Below are positions 11,791 to 22,873 of a stretch of DNA of 64,000 nt, piece after piece. Position numbers and translations under genes: made by a program. Each line of letters begins with the position of its first letter. Position 1 is the first letter of the stretch. Source of the stretch: Argentina anserina (lineage: Eukaryota > Streptophyta > Magnoliopsida > Rosales > Rosaceae); assembly GCF_933775445.1 (NCBI RefSeq), contig NC_065877.1, positions 3,224,001-3,288,000 on the forward strand. Reading direction: 5' to 3'. The notes under the pieces were generated by a model. The model searched no databases. It was not told the origin of the DNA and worked only from the letters and a program-made list of their open reading frames with translations.

Positions 11791-13153
11791 GGAAAATGAG
11801 TCGTGTGGAGTTAGAGGAAGGAGTTGGGAGACGTTTGCGGATCGCGTGCTGGATCCGGTTCTCCCTCGTCGACTTTGCACTAATATCCTTTTCTTCGGGA
11901 AAAAACTCTCTCTTACAAATTTTGAACCTTTTTTAATTATTATTATTATTATTTTCATTTTGCGTCTGAAATTCTCTGAGTTGCATTGAAAGGAATTACT
12001 GAATTAGAACTAGTACTATTGCTATAACATGTCAAATTCTATCAAGATGCCATGTGATTCATGTCACGCTTATTTTACTAACAATATAGGATCTTTTAAT
12101 ATGAAACAAGTTAGTTTTAGAACTTTCAAGATCATAAATCGCAATGTTTTTCATGTTCTTGTATCATAATAAGAGAGAATTACTACAAGTAAAGATCTTG
12201 ATGAAGTTTGACATGTCATAACAATGTCATGACTTCTGAACCATATGAAGACCCACAATTGACATAATTTTCATCAACCTAATAAATTACTAATCATTAG
12301 AGAACATGGCATGCTTTAAGTCACTAGTGTATCTTAGTCTTCAAGGGGCTGAATGGACCGAAGGGAGCATCATCACTTGTAGAATACATTGCTTGAGATT
12401 GTAGGAAAAGCAGCAACCAAGTTACCAAGAGGCAAGAGTAGTGGTGCTTTACTAGCAAGCAAATGACAATTCACTTTATATTTACAGAATAACAGAAAGG
12501 TTAAAGTTCATTGCATAACAATGGTGACTGGTAAAATTAAGTAAGGGTAAAAGCCAAAGGGGACTTTGTTATGTGAGAGGAGCGTCAATGGAGTGGGCCT
12601 GTCAAGAGCTAGAATGGGGTTTGGACAGTTTTTAGAAAGAGGAAAGGTAGCTGCCCAAATGCCAAAAATATCACTCTTCATATGATTAAATATTAGGTGG
12701 GCATGAGTCTATTATCTATGGAAACTTGAACCACGGTTTTTACAAGTTAGACCACTGCCTTTGATTGGACTCATGCCTAATTTGTACTTCCACCCTGCTT
12801 TGCTACCAGAACTCCAGAAGCGTGGAAAGCAAATTCCAATTCCAAATTATAATCCATACAGGTGAGACTCGAGCATTGCCCTCAAGCATTTTGAAATGCT
12901 ATTTTAATTTTAATTCCCAAGACTCCACTCAAACCCACTTGATTTCACTATTTGTTTGCGATTTGAGTCATTTGACATCAGAATTATCATATAAATGATT
13001 GTATTCTTCATACTGCTGGTAACTTTTTCCATATGAATGCAACTCATTTGATCAAAAAACAAGAGCACAAGTGCACAACTACGCAAGCAATTACAATTGG
13101 GACCTAATCAGATACCTTGATACAATAGCACTTGCTCTCACTCAAAGATTTTA
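11791..13153. other. Intergenic, no gene seen
   Basis: AT-rich sequence between the DPD1 promoter and the retroposed insertion. Only short open frames occur, none with a recognisable domain or sensible splice partners. I see nothing to annotate. Confidence 0.5.
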
Positions 13154-13838
13154 GTTGTGGAATGTTCATTTTTTTCTTTTAAAAACAATGAAACGAATTT
13201 ATCTCACATAAACCAATGCAAGCTCAAGACTCATTTACAAGGGTCATACACAAGGGTGACAAGCTACTCCATGTAGGCACTAACCAACTAGGCATAAATA
13301 AATAAAAACGAAATACATGGTCGATTCCCACTACACTACTACACCCATCCGAAGTGTATAACATTTATTAAGGAAAAATAAAACTAGATGCTAGCATAAT
13401 ATATGAAGTCCACAAGACCCACAAAAAAAGCAAAACCCTAAGTCCAACAGTTGACCCAGCCTTGTTCCAACTTCCACTTCTCCGAGCACAATCCCACCGC
13501 CACACCGGTCCATGACCCCAACCGTCCAGAAGAAACTGCCCATTTTAGGAGATCAAGTCGCATGCCTCCCCACCTAAATGAGAAGAAAAGACTCCATGAG
13601 CACCAAACCCCTCCAAAGGGAGAAGTCACGCGCCCCAGGAGTATCACCATCACCGTCAAGAAACAAAGCATCCTCTCGCGCCACGCTTGGAACCGATCCC
13701 ATGATGCACAACTCAAACGAAACGAAACCAAATCAAACCAACAAAGCCTCGGTTTGGGGAAGGAGGGAGCATTTAGGGTTTTATGCATTGGCCGTGTATG
13801 TAACAATGTATTTCTCCTGTGTTGTGGAATGTTCATTT
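13154..13838 (-). mobile_element. 5'-truncated retroposed copy (LINE-type or processed transcript) with 18-bp target-site duplications
   Basis: The 18-mer GTTGTGGAATGTTCATTT occurs at 13154-13171 and again exactly at 13821-13838. Between them is 649 bp whose left edge is a T/A-rich run, the complement of a poly(A) tail, so the copy is inserted in minus orientation. Read on the minus strand, it has an open stretch of 132 codons (13438-13836, extending into the right duplication) followed by about 270 bp of untranslated-looking sequence with AATAAA-like motifs, then the tail. The encoded peptide (Trp- and Arg-rich, e.g. FRWGGMRLDLLKWA) is not a known domain. Long duplications and a tail fit L1-type target-primed insertion. 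I cannot tell a LINE 3' end from a retrocopied gene. Confidence 0.65.
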
Positions 13839-14314
13839 AGGTTCATTACAAAGACACTAATCCTTTCCGATGAGCATTCACTACTCACCGATCACATTGC
13901 GAAGAATGAAATTGGTCCCAACATGCCTCAAACATGTAAAAGAATCTTAGTGGGACACACCAAATCATAAGCAGAAAAAATTAGCACACAATAAGTCCAT
14001 AATAAGATGTTCATTGATAACTCTCATATTTACCAGAGTTGCATTTACACTATCTAATTAGAACTGGTTACTCCCAAAAGACAGGAATGTCATTCCCTCC
14101 CTTTCCTCGTCTACCACTTTCTACTTGCATGACATCCTTCATTTACCTACTTCCTTCAAATACTAACACTTCACTAGACTCATCACTCACCGAAATAACC
14201 CCCCAAGGTACCATATATAACAAAGGTAGGGTAAAAATCATATTCTCCCTTAAACTAAATCAGTAAACTGTTACTATCTCCAATTGTTTCAGTCAGAGGG
14301 TTCATTATACTCCT
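13839..14314. other. Intergenic 3' flank of the GATA gene
   Basis: No gene or repeat recognised. The region next to 14314 is probably the 3' untranslated region of the GATA gene. Confidence 0.45.
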
Positions 14315-15538
14315 TCAATCAAGAACTGAGCCTGAGAGAGCTAGCAATGCCGCCACAGCTATTTGTTCCGCTTCCGGCAGCGTCCGCTTTCTTTCAAAGA
14401 AGAAGAAACCAGTCCTCTTAAAATTAGTCCTCCTCATTTGGAAGCACCTCAGTTTCTTCACCACACCCTGCTTATTCGCAATAAACCTCACTCTCTTAAT
14501 CGAGTATTTGGTGCGAACACCACCAGCAATGCCACGAGAAGAAGAAGAAGCAGCATCAGGACCACTGTTGGCTGTTGTACAAGTGCTATTACCAGCAGCA
14601 GGGTTTGTTGTTGAGCCCATGGTAGAGACAGAGGCTGTTGCTGGCCTAGTTCTTCGTGGTTTGGGTGTGGTTCTCTTCCCTTTGTTTGCTGAGTTTTCTG
14701 GGTTCAGCCTGGCAAGTAGCTTCCTCAGTCTGATGCCGCAGGCATTGCAAAGTGTCTGAGCCATTTCAAAGCAAATTTGTAACACACAAACATAAATGGG
14801 GGTCAGGAACTCATGGGAAGGAAAAAAAGGAACAACACTCATATGGGTTTTTTCTCTGTTAGCAAAGTTGACCACTCAGTGAATTCCCAAAGACTTAATA
14901 GGCAAATCAAACCAAATGGATTATGCTTGTAAGGTAAATCAGACCAATTCAAGAACAATATTTCACAAATGGGATTCCTTTTTGAGTGCAGGTCAAAACC
15001 ATGAAAAAGGATCTTCCTTTACTCTGTAGCCCTCCAAATTGGTTTGGAAAAAGAGAGCAAAGCAAGATGAAAGCTGAGAAAGAAGAATCATTGAAAGGGT
15101 ACACAAGTAAACCAGAGAGACTGAGAGAGGATCAACCCAAAAAACCAGCAACGTTATCATGAACAGTTACTCAATCATTTGTTCCTGTTGAGATAACATG
15201 AACGAAACAAAAGCTACCCTAAAATAAAAAAACGAAAGGCGCATGAGGACTAACCTTAGAACCACCCTGCCCATTTCTCCACATAGGTGTCTTAGTGGTC
15301 TTGCAATCAGCACAGCTCTTCTGCCTCTTCTCACCACTCTTCTGCTTCTCTTCAGCCATTGATCGCTGCCATCCAAGTCCAAACACCAAACATCAAACAA
15401 GGAAATGCATCAAAGTTTTAACTTTGTACCCAAAAAATAGAAAAGGATAATCCTTCTTCTTTTTTTATCACAAAAATTTCCAAAACCCAAAAACCAAAAA
15501 ACAGTAGGCAATGCTCTCACCTTGCTCCTCAAATCCAT
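14315..15538 (-). CDS. Class-B GATA-type zinc-finger transcription factor
   Basis: Three exons on the minus strand: 15521-15538 (18 nt), 15255-15365 and 14315-14755. They total 570 nt, 189 residues. The first exon gives MDLRSK; if it is not used, translation starts at the MAEEKQK Met at 15359 and the protein has 181 residues. The single finger is CADC, 18 residues, CNAC, split by the intron after GGSK as usual in plant GATA genes. The C-terminus ends EAEQIAVAALLALSGSVLD, resembling the conserved tail of the GATA15/16/17 group. A basic, Ser/Thr-rich middle links the two. The finger loop reads TPMWRNGQGGSK where the family normally has TPLWRGGPAGPK, and the basic tail reads CGIRLRKLLAR rather than CGIRNRKKRR, so DNA contacts may differ. 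Upstream DNA from about 15675 is also present, duplicated, at 20520 onward. Confidence 0.85.
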
Positions 15539-16963
15539 CAGGGAAGTTCACAAACCAAGACCAGCTCAAAACCTCAAAGGAAAAAAAAAAGGGAAGCGAG
15601 TAAGGTAAGAGAGTGATGGTCAAGTTTTGGGCTAATGGGTTATCATGTCCTCCTCATACATCCACATTTAAACCAGAGAGAGAGAGTGCTGGGTCTCTCA
15701 GGGTCACAATCTGAAGTGGCAACACAGGAGGAGCAGGGGTCACAGGTGGATAAAGACGCTAAACCCTATGGCCTCTAGGCAGGGAGGCGTTTTAGTGTCT
15801 GTAGGGAAATCACAATGCTGCCCAGGCCTGCCAGAGTTTTGGCCTTTTGTGGGAGAGAGGGAGGACGCGTGTCGATGGGGTAGTGGTGGGCTGTTCATAG
15901 TACAATCGGCAGAGGAGGGAGGTAATAAAGCCGGTTCCGGATTTGTCATATTACCAGAAAAAGTTGAGCATCTGCGTTCATGGTGCTCTCACTTCACTTC
16001 ACATAATTGGCGACTCTTTGAAAAAGTAACTGTTTACACATAGGAACCGTTTTCAGATGAATAGTCACAAAATGTTTGAATTACCGAAACACGATTTCTT
16101 CTATTTAACTTGGTAGATTTCTCCAAAATTACTAGTTTCAAATTTGTAAGAAGTAACTATGGTCACAAAAGGCACCATTTTGGTACGCCAAGGTTAAAAC
16201 AAGCACCTTCCAACACAAAATCCTAATCATGAAGATATTGGCCACTACCACTCATCAAAAGATGAGCCTCTCAAATCTCAGTTTTTTTGTTTTGATCCGG
16301 AAGTCCTCTCAGTCTATTATAGAAGGCATTAATCAACACAGCTACGCCTAGACTTCATCGGTAACACGAAACTTGTTTTACCTCATGTCGTATAGGCTTG
16401 TCACACCAACAATATTAAGGAAGCTAAGCAAAGCACTTAGCTTTAACCAAAGGCATTAATCAATGGAGTGGGAGAGAGTAAAGAACACAGACAACATACA
16501 ACCAAAATGGAATAGAAATCGTCGGAATGACTATATGAACAAATTTAAACCAAGTTTCGGAGTTCCAAAACCACCTGTGTAGATCATATTTACACACATC
16601 ACAACTAAGACTTGCATCTGCTTCGCCAAAAGAAAAAATTGAACCAAAACCACTCTGGACTGTGATCTTGCTGCAGAATGCAGATGTTCTACGTATAATA
16701 TTTCCCGGTTTATACCTGTAGTTCAATACACCTGAACCAGCCAACCCAAAAATCAACCCTATTGAGGACCCGACCTTAAATGGACGCTAGATCTGACCTG
16801 ACTAGACTCGACTGGACTATTGTCTTGCTATACACAATGACCTGAGAGCTTATTCAGGATATCTTCTGCAATGGATTAGCTGCCAATATAAAACATCACA
16901 ACTCCATTCCAGATCCAAACACCAACAGTTGTATATATGAACATGTGAGAATAGCGAAAGGGT
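15539..16963. promoter_or_regulatory. GATA upstream region and left importin 3' flank (left duplication unit)
   Basis: The minus-strand GATA promoter must lie here; a TTTAAA stretch at about 15667-15672 next to a GA/CT run (15674-15687) is a possible core element. From about 15675 rightwards the sequence matches 20520 onward (for example ACAATGCTGCCCA followed by GGACGCGTGT near 15811-15870 and 20593-20643). Around 16200-16700 it matches the 3' flank of the complete importin gene, including its probable 3' untranslated region. Confidence 0.6.
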
Positions 16964-19710
16964 TTAGAGTTTCGAGTTGAATCCACCAGATGGACCAGTT
17001 GGAGTGTTTCCTCCTGAGTTCAAGAATTCCCCAGCACCCGGTGGCATTGTTTCATCACCATCATCATTCTCCAACCAATAGGTCTCGAGAAGCTCTACTG
17101 CCTTCTCATAAATTTCATTATCGTCATGAGTCTGTAGATTCTGAATCTTTTCAAACCCCTCAGCTTCATCAATTAGCTGAGCATAGCGGTTTACACCTCC
17201 TGTCATTTCCAAATTGTTCACAGCTTCCCCAACATTCAAGATCTTCTCCAAGCTGTCTAAACAAACAATAACAATTCTTGGATAGGGGCAGGCCAGAAGA
17301 TCACACAATGGCTTGATACACCCGTGATGTACAAGAATTCTGTCACCATACGAAGAAAGTTAATCAGCAGTCTAAGATCCAGCATGTTGCAAAAAAGCTT
17401 ACAGATTAGAACGTCATACTTAATCTGATCATCAGAACCACCAGTTATCGCATTTGATATTGCCCAGGTAGCTTCTTTCATTATATCAGACTCAGCACTT
17501 GAAAGCAGTTGAACCAGTGGACCGAGTATATTAGCATCAACTACAGCCTGTTAAGTTCCAAAAGTATTGCAAACATCAATTCAATGAAATTAGAGCCGAG
17601 ACTAAAACACCCCCTCGAGTTCTATATTTCACTCTAAATGACAAGGTACATGTACAATATAAAACAAAGGAGAATCACTCGATTATTTCCCAAATATTAT
17701 GAAATCTCTGTTACCTGAATCTGTTCTTCGTTTCCAGCAGTGATATTTGAAATTGCCCAGCAAACTTCTTTTTTAATGCTCTTTGTATGATTGTTTGTGA
17801 GAAGGGTAAGCAGACAAGGAAGAGCTTGATGTTGGATGATCACCTGGAAATAAACAGTAAATAGAAATCCAAAATTGGATAACCACAATGAAGAGATGAG
17901 TATGTCAACTATTTATTTGCAGTGAGCCCCCAAAAATAATCAAACGGAACATTCAATTGTGAAGCATAAATGACACTGCACAGCCTAAACTCTCCATAGT
18001 TGTCATGAGCATTACAAATATATGCAAAGAAACAATTAATTCCTCTCAATGTGCTTGAAAAACCTAGAAGTAGACCATGAAAGTAGCAATTTTAGTAGGA
18101 AAATATAAAAACAAACTAGTTTTAGCAATGTTGTTCTTTTTCCTCCAATTCTGTAATTGCCAATTGGTCCCAACATTAGAAAACTTTTAAACCATCCCAA
18201 CAAAAATCTATCAATTTACATAGACAGACTGAGATTCTTGGCCAACTAAATAGAGAAGGAACAAAGTGTTGGTACTAGTTCTATTATATTGAATTATTGA
18301 TCTATGTTTTTTTTCTTGTTTCTTAGGTGTGTTTGTTTCAATTAAGTGCAGTGCTTGACTTAAAATTTCTATTCAAACACTTAATATATTGATTCAGACC
18401 AACATCTATAGACGAATAAAAGATCGAAAGCAACAGATACCTGAGTCTGCATATGATCACCAGTAACAATATTTCCAACCGTTCGGAGAGCAGGGATAAG
18501 TACGGATGGAGATGGATGCCTGACAAGATTATTAAAAGTTAGGATTTGTAAAAGAAAGAAAGAAGATCAAAAACGAAAAGTTCCAACAAGAAATTCAAAA
18601 CACTCACAGCAGAAGCTTAACAAGCCTAGGGCATACTCCAGACTCAATAACAGCTTGAATCTTGTCATTAGTACCATCAGAAAGGTATGAAAGAGCCCAA
18701 CACGCATCAGTCAAGACTTCTTCATCATTTAAGCGAATCAAACGTGCTAGCGCAGGAAGTGCTGGCTTAACCTAAGTATAATAATAACAGGACGCTTTAT
18801 CAATATTCATATCCAACAGATAACAGGTACATGTCTAACTCAGTACCTAGCATATATAATTCAGAGAGAATTATATCAGGTAGATCTGTAAGTGCCATCT
18901 AAAACATTACAAATTAACTAAACATTGAAAGTCATCTGAAAAAAAACAACCTGATCAAAAGGAGGCTCTGGCTTGCCCCTGCAAAAGTTTGACAAAGCCC
19001 AAGTTGTTCTTCTCAACATAGATATCTTTGCATGCTTATTCACCTGTGATAACAATGGAATCAGAGTCCCATTGCCAAGAACCAGATCCCGGCATTTTGG
19101 GGAATCACCAGCAATATTTCCCAATGCCCAAACAGCCTGAAAGTTCAGAAGCATTAAATGATATACATGACAAGAGCAGCAAAAGAAAACTCAAGACGAG
19201 GAATAGATTAAGCTAGCTCTAATGCAAACCTGCTCACGAACATCATCACGTCGTGACCTCAGTAATTTTACAAAGATAGGAACAGCATTATGTTCAATAA
19301 CCACCCTTGTGTTCTCAGACGTCCCAGACGCAATGTTTGTGAGAGCCCAAGCTGCCTCAAACTGCAGAAAATAGAGGCCGATCAGAATGTTCTCAACACG
19401 TTTGTATTAAAGTAGGTAATATACATAATGATAGGGAGGTATCTAACCTGAAGTTCTGGAAAATCCTCCCTACCTAAAAACTCCACAAATCGAGGAACAA
19501 CACCAGATTGGATAATTTCTTTAATCGGAGGGCAGCGCTCTAGTGCACAAAAAATACAATGAAATAGTTTAATAAACTAGTAAATGAAACAAGAAAAATA
19601 GAACCGTAACCATATATATGCTTTGACACACCAAGTGTTAGCAACGTCCTATATTCAGAAGTTGCGGCAAGCTGCCGGCTACTGTCTTCACTCCAAATAC
19701 CAGCAACCAT
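16964..19710 (-). CDS. IMPA: Importin alpha lacking the importin-beta-binding domain (N-terminally truncated duplicate)
   Basis: Nine exons remain: 19632-19728 (first usable ATG at 19710), 19448-19539, 19230-19361, 18951-19136, 18608-18771, 18441-18519, 17715-17843, 17420-17547 and 16964-17339. All are open, all splice sites are canonical, and from the exon-2 Met the frame gives 1365 nt, 454 residues. Ten ARM repeats remain with the NLS-groove Trp/Asn pairs intact (WALTN, WALGN, WALSN, WAISN). The tail is [15 protein letters not shown]...GGFNSKL. Exon 1, which in the right copy encodes the basic importin-beta-binding segment and the normal start, is cut to a scrap at about 20465-20512. That scrap carries an extra base and, in the ancestral frame, a TAG in place of GAG, so it cannot supply an in-frame start. 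If made, the product could bind cargo but should not bind importin beta in the normal way. An expressed pseudogene is the alternative. Confidence 0.75.
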
Positions 19711-20464
19711 GGACGGCAGATGCTCCAGCTGTAGTGAAATACGTACATATCTGAGGTCGTTAGTATATGATCCAGAATAAATCAAAAACACCAAAAGAAA
19801 TAAAACTAGCTAAAATGTATTGCATGCAACATGTTACCAGCATCGCCGTTTTTACAAGTCGAGAAATCGAAGGTTGCATTATGCTTTGTAGGGAACTGCA
19901 GACAGACATACAATGATTATGAGAAGGATTTCAATCAACAATCAACACTCGTCGTGAAAAGAAATGAACAAAAAATAAGCAGGTTACTTGTTATTGACTG
20001 AGGAGTTGACTATCCAACAAATTGAAACACTAGTCTGCTAGCACTCATCAAAATTAACACCTCACTTCTGAAATCACAATCTCACTAAGAACAAATTCAA
20101 TCCGTAATATATCTTAAACTCACAACCTTCGAAGTTTTCACTTAACAAATTGAACAACTATTCAATCCCTAACATCTCAAACTCACAGCCTTCAAAGTTT
20201 TCGATTGATTCTCAAACTCCGCATTAACTTAACAAATTAAACTAGTGTCGAATTCGATTCCGATACAAACTAAAGCAAGCAAAGCGAATTCACATTCATA
20301 TCAAAGAGCTATACCACAAGCTTCAACAAAGAGTACGCATACATTTTACTAAACCAGTAAATCTCAAGCAGCAAAATCGAACAGCATTACTAGTATTCCT
20401 CTCAGCCAAAGACTCATACAAACAAGTATCGAATCGGAAACGTGAATTAGGCACAAGGCTATTA

Positions 20465-20512
20465 CCTTGTTCTAGAGCGCCGGCGAGGTTCTGATGATTA
20501 TGAATGTGAACC
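20465..20512 (-). pseudogene. Remnant of importin-alpha exon 1 at the duplication junction
   Basis: On the minus strand the sequence CCTCGCCGGCGCTCTAGAAC aligns with CCTCGCCGGCGCTCGAGAAG of the right copy (near 25445-25470), followed in both by a GT donor. GAG has become TAG in the ancestral frame and one base is gained just upstream. Homology is lost immediately beyond, where a GA run takes over. A minus-strand frame starting at 20565 (MIHKPLH...) reads through this remnant but enters exon 2 out of frame and would stop soon after the exon-2 ATG, so in a transcript it would act as an overlapping upstream frame. Confidence 0.75.
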
Positions 20513-22873
20513 GGAGAGAGAGAGAGAGAGGTCTGAAGGTCACAGTGAAGTGGTTTATGTATCACAGGGTTTATGTGTCTTTAGTGAAATTACAATGCTG
20601 CCCACACCTGGCACAGGTTTTGGGGGGAGAGCGAGGACGCGTGTTGATGCGGGAGTGGGTTCGTTATTCATGGTACAATCGCAGAGATTCCATCCAAAGC
20701 CGGTATTCGCTTTTCCGTGAAACCAGAAAAGCAGAGCACTATGATTTTTCAATCTACAAAAACGCACCGTTTCACTTCTACAACGCATAGGCTAGGCTTG
20801 TTATTTGAGGGAGAGTAGGGTAAGTAATTGGCCACACAAGGGTGTGTACTCATCATAGACACATTCACCTCGATCTTTCGGGTAGTGAGAGTCTGAGAGA
20901 CGAAGAGATAAAACAAACCACGACAGGGTGTAATCATCGACACAAAGAAAATGGTAGCGACTTCGATGAACCATATTCATCTACTTCATCAAACCACTGT
21001 AATGTTTAAAGATGAGGAATTGGCCTATGTTAGGATAACCAAAACAAAAGGGACCATTTTGGTAAGCGAATGTGAACAAAATCCTAATCATGAATATTTT
21101 TGGCCACTTCTTGATATCGTTTACAACTTTTAACGAGGTACACGGGCCTCTCAAATCTCAATTTTTTATTTTGGTCCGGAAGTCTCCTCCGTCTTTTTTT
21201 AAGAACCATACATGAACTATTTGTCACTAAAGATTTAGGTGTAAGTGCTTTCTAAAATATTAGAATGGTACATGAAATTCAATATATTACACACTTTTAG
21301 TACATCCATCAATAACTCTGTTAAGCCCTGTGTTATTATTCATGTTTAAAGGGATAATTTTGTAATTCAGGCACACTCTCACTCTCTCACTCTCTCTCAG
21401 TCTCTCCCACCTCCTACGACTCACATCCCGTCTGCCTTCCGACGACCCACAAATCCACAACCCAAACATCAACCTCACGCTCTAGGACGAGAATCAACGT
21501 CGAAATCAAACGAGGAGGCTAAATAAGGTCGTTGTGAATAGCCCAAACGCCAATCTATCAACTCCCAACCAAGTTCAAAATTCAACTATTCCAGGCTATA
21601 GAACACGACGAGAAGACCAAATTTCTTACCTCATATAGCCTCGAAGATGACTGGAAATTACATAAATTATGTCCATGTGCCATTTCTTCAAACCAAGCCA
21701 TGAGAAATCCCTCAAACTTTTATGTCGACAGGGTAATAATGTCATGCCATGAGATTCTATTCATTACTGATGCAAAAGCCAAATAAGTTTTGATGTGTTT
21801 CAAAGAGAAAGATAAAGAATAAATTCGTATGTGATGGGTTTCTTATTTGATTGGTGGTCACTGGTCAGAGAAGGTGATTGAGAATAAATTGGAGATTGTA
21901 CGGCAGTAGAGGAAGAGAGGAAGCTGCGTCAATGGAGAGCTAATCTCTATTTTTTTTTTCCTTTTCTCATGTTTCACAATAAAGAGACATTATTACCCTC
22001 TCTTACTGACGGTCAACTCACTATATATTTAAGTTGAGCTATATTGTAAACCTATTTTGATATTTTTGTAAACTACGTACACCCTAATTCTCAATCAAAC
22101 ATACTTCGTGTACTGTTCTTGAAATTTTCTCTTTCCCCGTTACAAACATTGACTAGGGAAGGTCACCGGCCAAACGCAGACTCCATGGTAAAACGGAAAT
22201 GTTTTACTTCAAGACATATAGGCTTGTCACATCAACATCTTTAATGAACCTAAGCAAAGCACTTAGCTTTAACCACACGCATAAATCAATGAATATTGAA
22301 CCAATCTCATAATTCACAAAATCTTTGACAACTTTGAATGTATATCATTTAGAAATATATTTGACCCACGAATTTGGATACAAATGAGGGGAGAGAGTAA
22401 AGAACAAACACAGCATACAACCAAAATGGAATAGAAATCCTTGGACTGACTGAATGAACAAAATTTAACCAAGTTTGGGTGTTCCAAAATCACCTGTGTG
22501 AATCATATTTATAACCGCATCACTAACAAGACTCTACATCTGCTTGGGGCAAAAAAAAAACACCAAAACAACTCCGAACTGTGATCTTGTTGAAGAATGC
22601 AGATGTTCTTCATATAATATTTCCCAGTTTATACCTGTAGTTCAATACACCTGAACCAGCCACCCCAAAAACCAACCCTATTGAGGACTCAAATTTAAGT
22701 AGACACTTGACCTGACCCGACCATTGCCTTGCTATACCCAATGACTTGAGTGCATATTGAGGATAACTTCTGCAATTGATAAGATGACATACATATAAAA
22801 CATCATGACTCCATTCCAGATCCAAACACCAAGACAGCTGTATATATCAAAGTGTGAGAACAGCGTATCACCT
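20513..22873. repeat. Right duplication unit, non-coding part, with an internal insertion
   Basis: From the GA run at about 20515 the sequence repeats the GATA-upstream block of 15675-16340 up to about 21200. A stretch of about 0.9 kb (21201-22120) is then absent from the left unit. Homology resumes near 22200 (ATATAGGCTTGTCACA) and runs into the 3' flank of the complete importin gene. The minus-strand promoter of the truncated importin copy, if it has one, must lie in this copied GATA-upstream DNA. The short frames on both strands here are not coding. Confidence 0.7.
21201..22120. mobile_element. Probable DNA transposon or MITE inserted in the right duplication unit
   Basis: The left edge AAGAACCATACATGAACTAT and the inverted right edge AAGAACAGTACACGAAGTAT match at 15 of 20 positions. 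The stretch interrupts sequence that is continuous in the left unit, so it behaves as an insertion. No transposase frame is visible. I could not find a clear target-site duplication because the left flank is a T run. Confidence 0.5.

Larger units (their letters stand above)
15675..20512. repeat. Tandem segmental duplication, left unit
   Basis: This unit of about 4.8 kb carries the upstream side of the GATA gene, the importin 3' flank and importin exons 10 to 2 plus a 3' scrap of exon 1. It is followed directly by a second unit at about 20513-25475 in the same order and orientation. The left unit ends within importin exon 1, where homology to the right copy stops shortly after the triplets for the NNQ residues and a GA run begins. 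Exon lengths are the same in both units except the last (376 against 379 coding nt), and introns are diverged. An extra stretch of about 0.5 kb lies in one intron of this unit (about 17898-18412). Confidence 0.85.

Noticed and set aside
13438..13840. Overlapping long frames on both strands (132, 129 and 130 codons)
   Set aside because: They lie in a retroposed copy with target-site duplications, have no recognisable domain, and the strands cannot both be coding; kept only as part of the mobile element.
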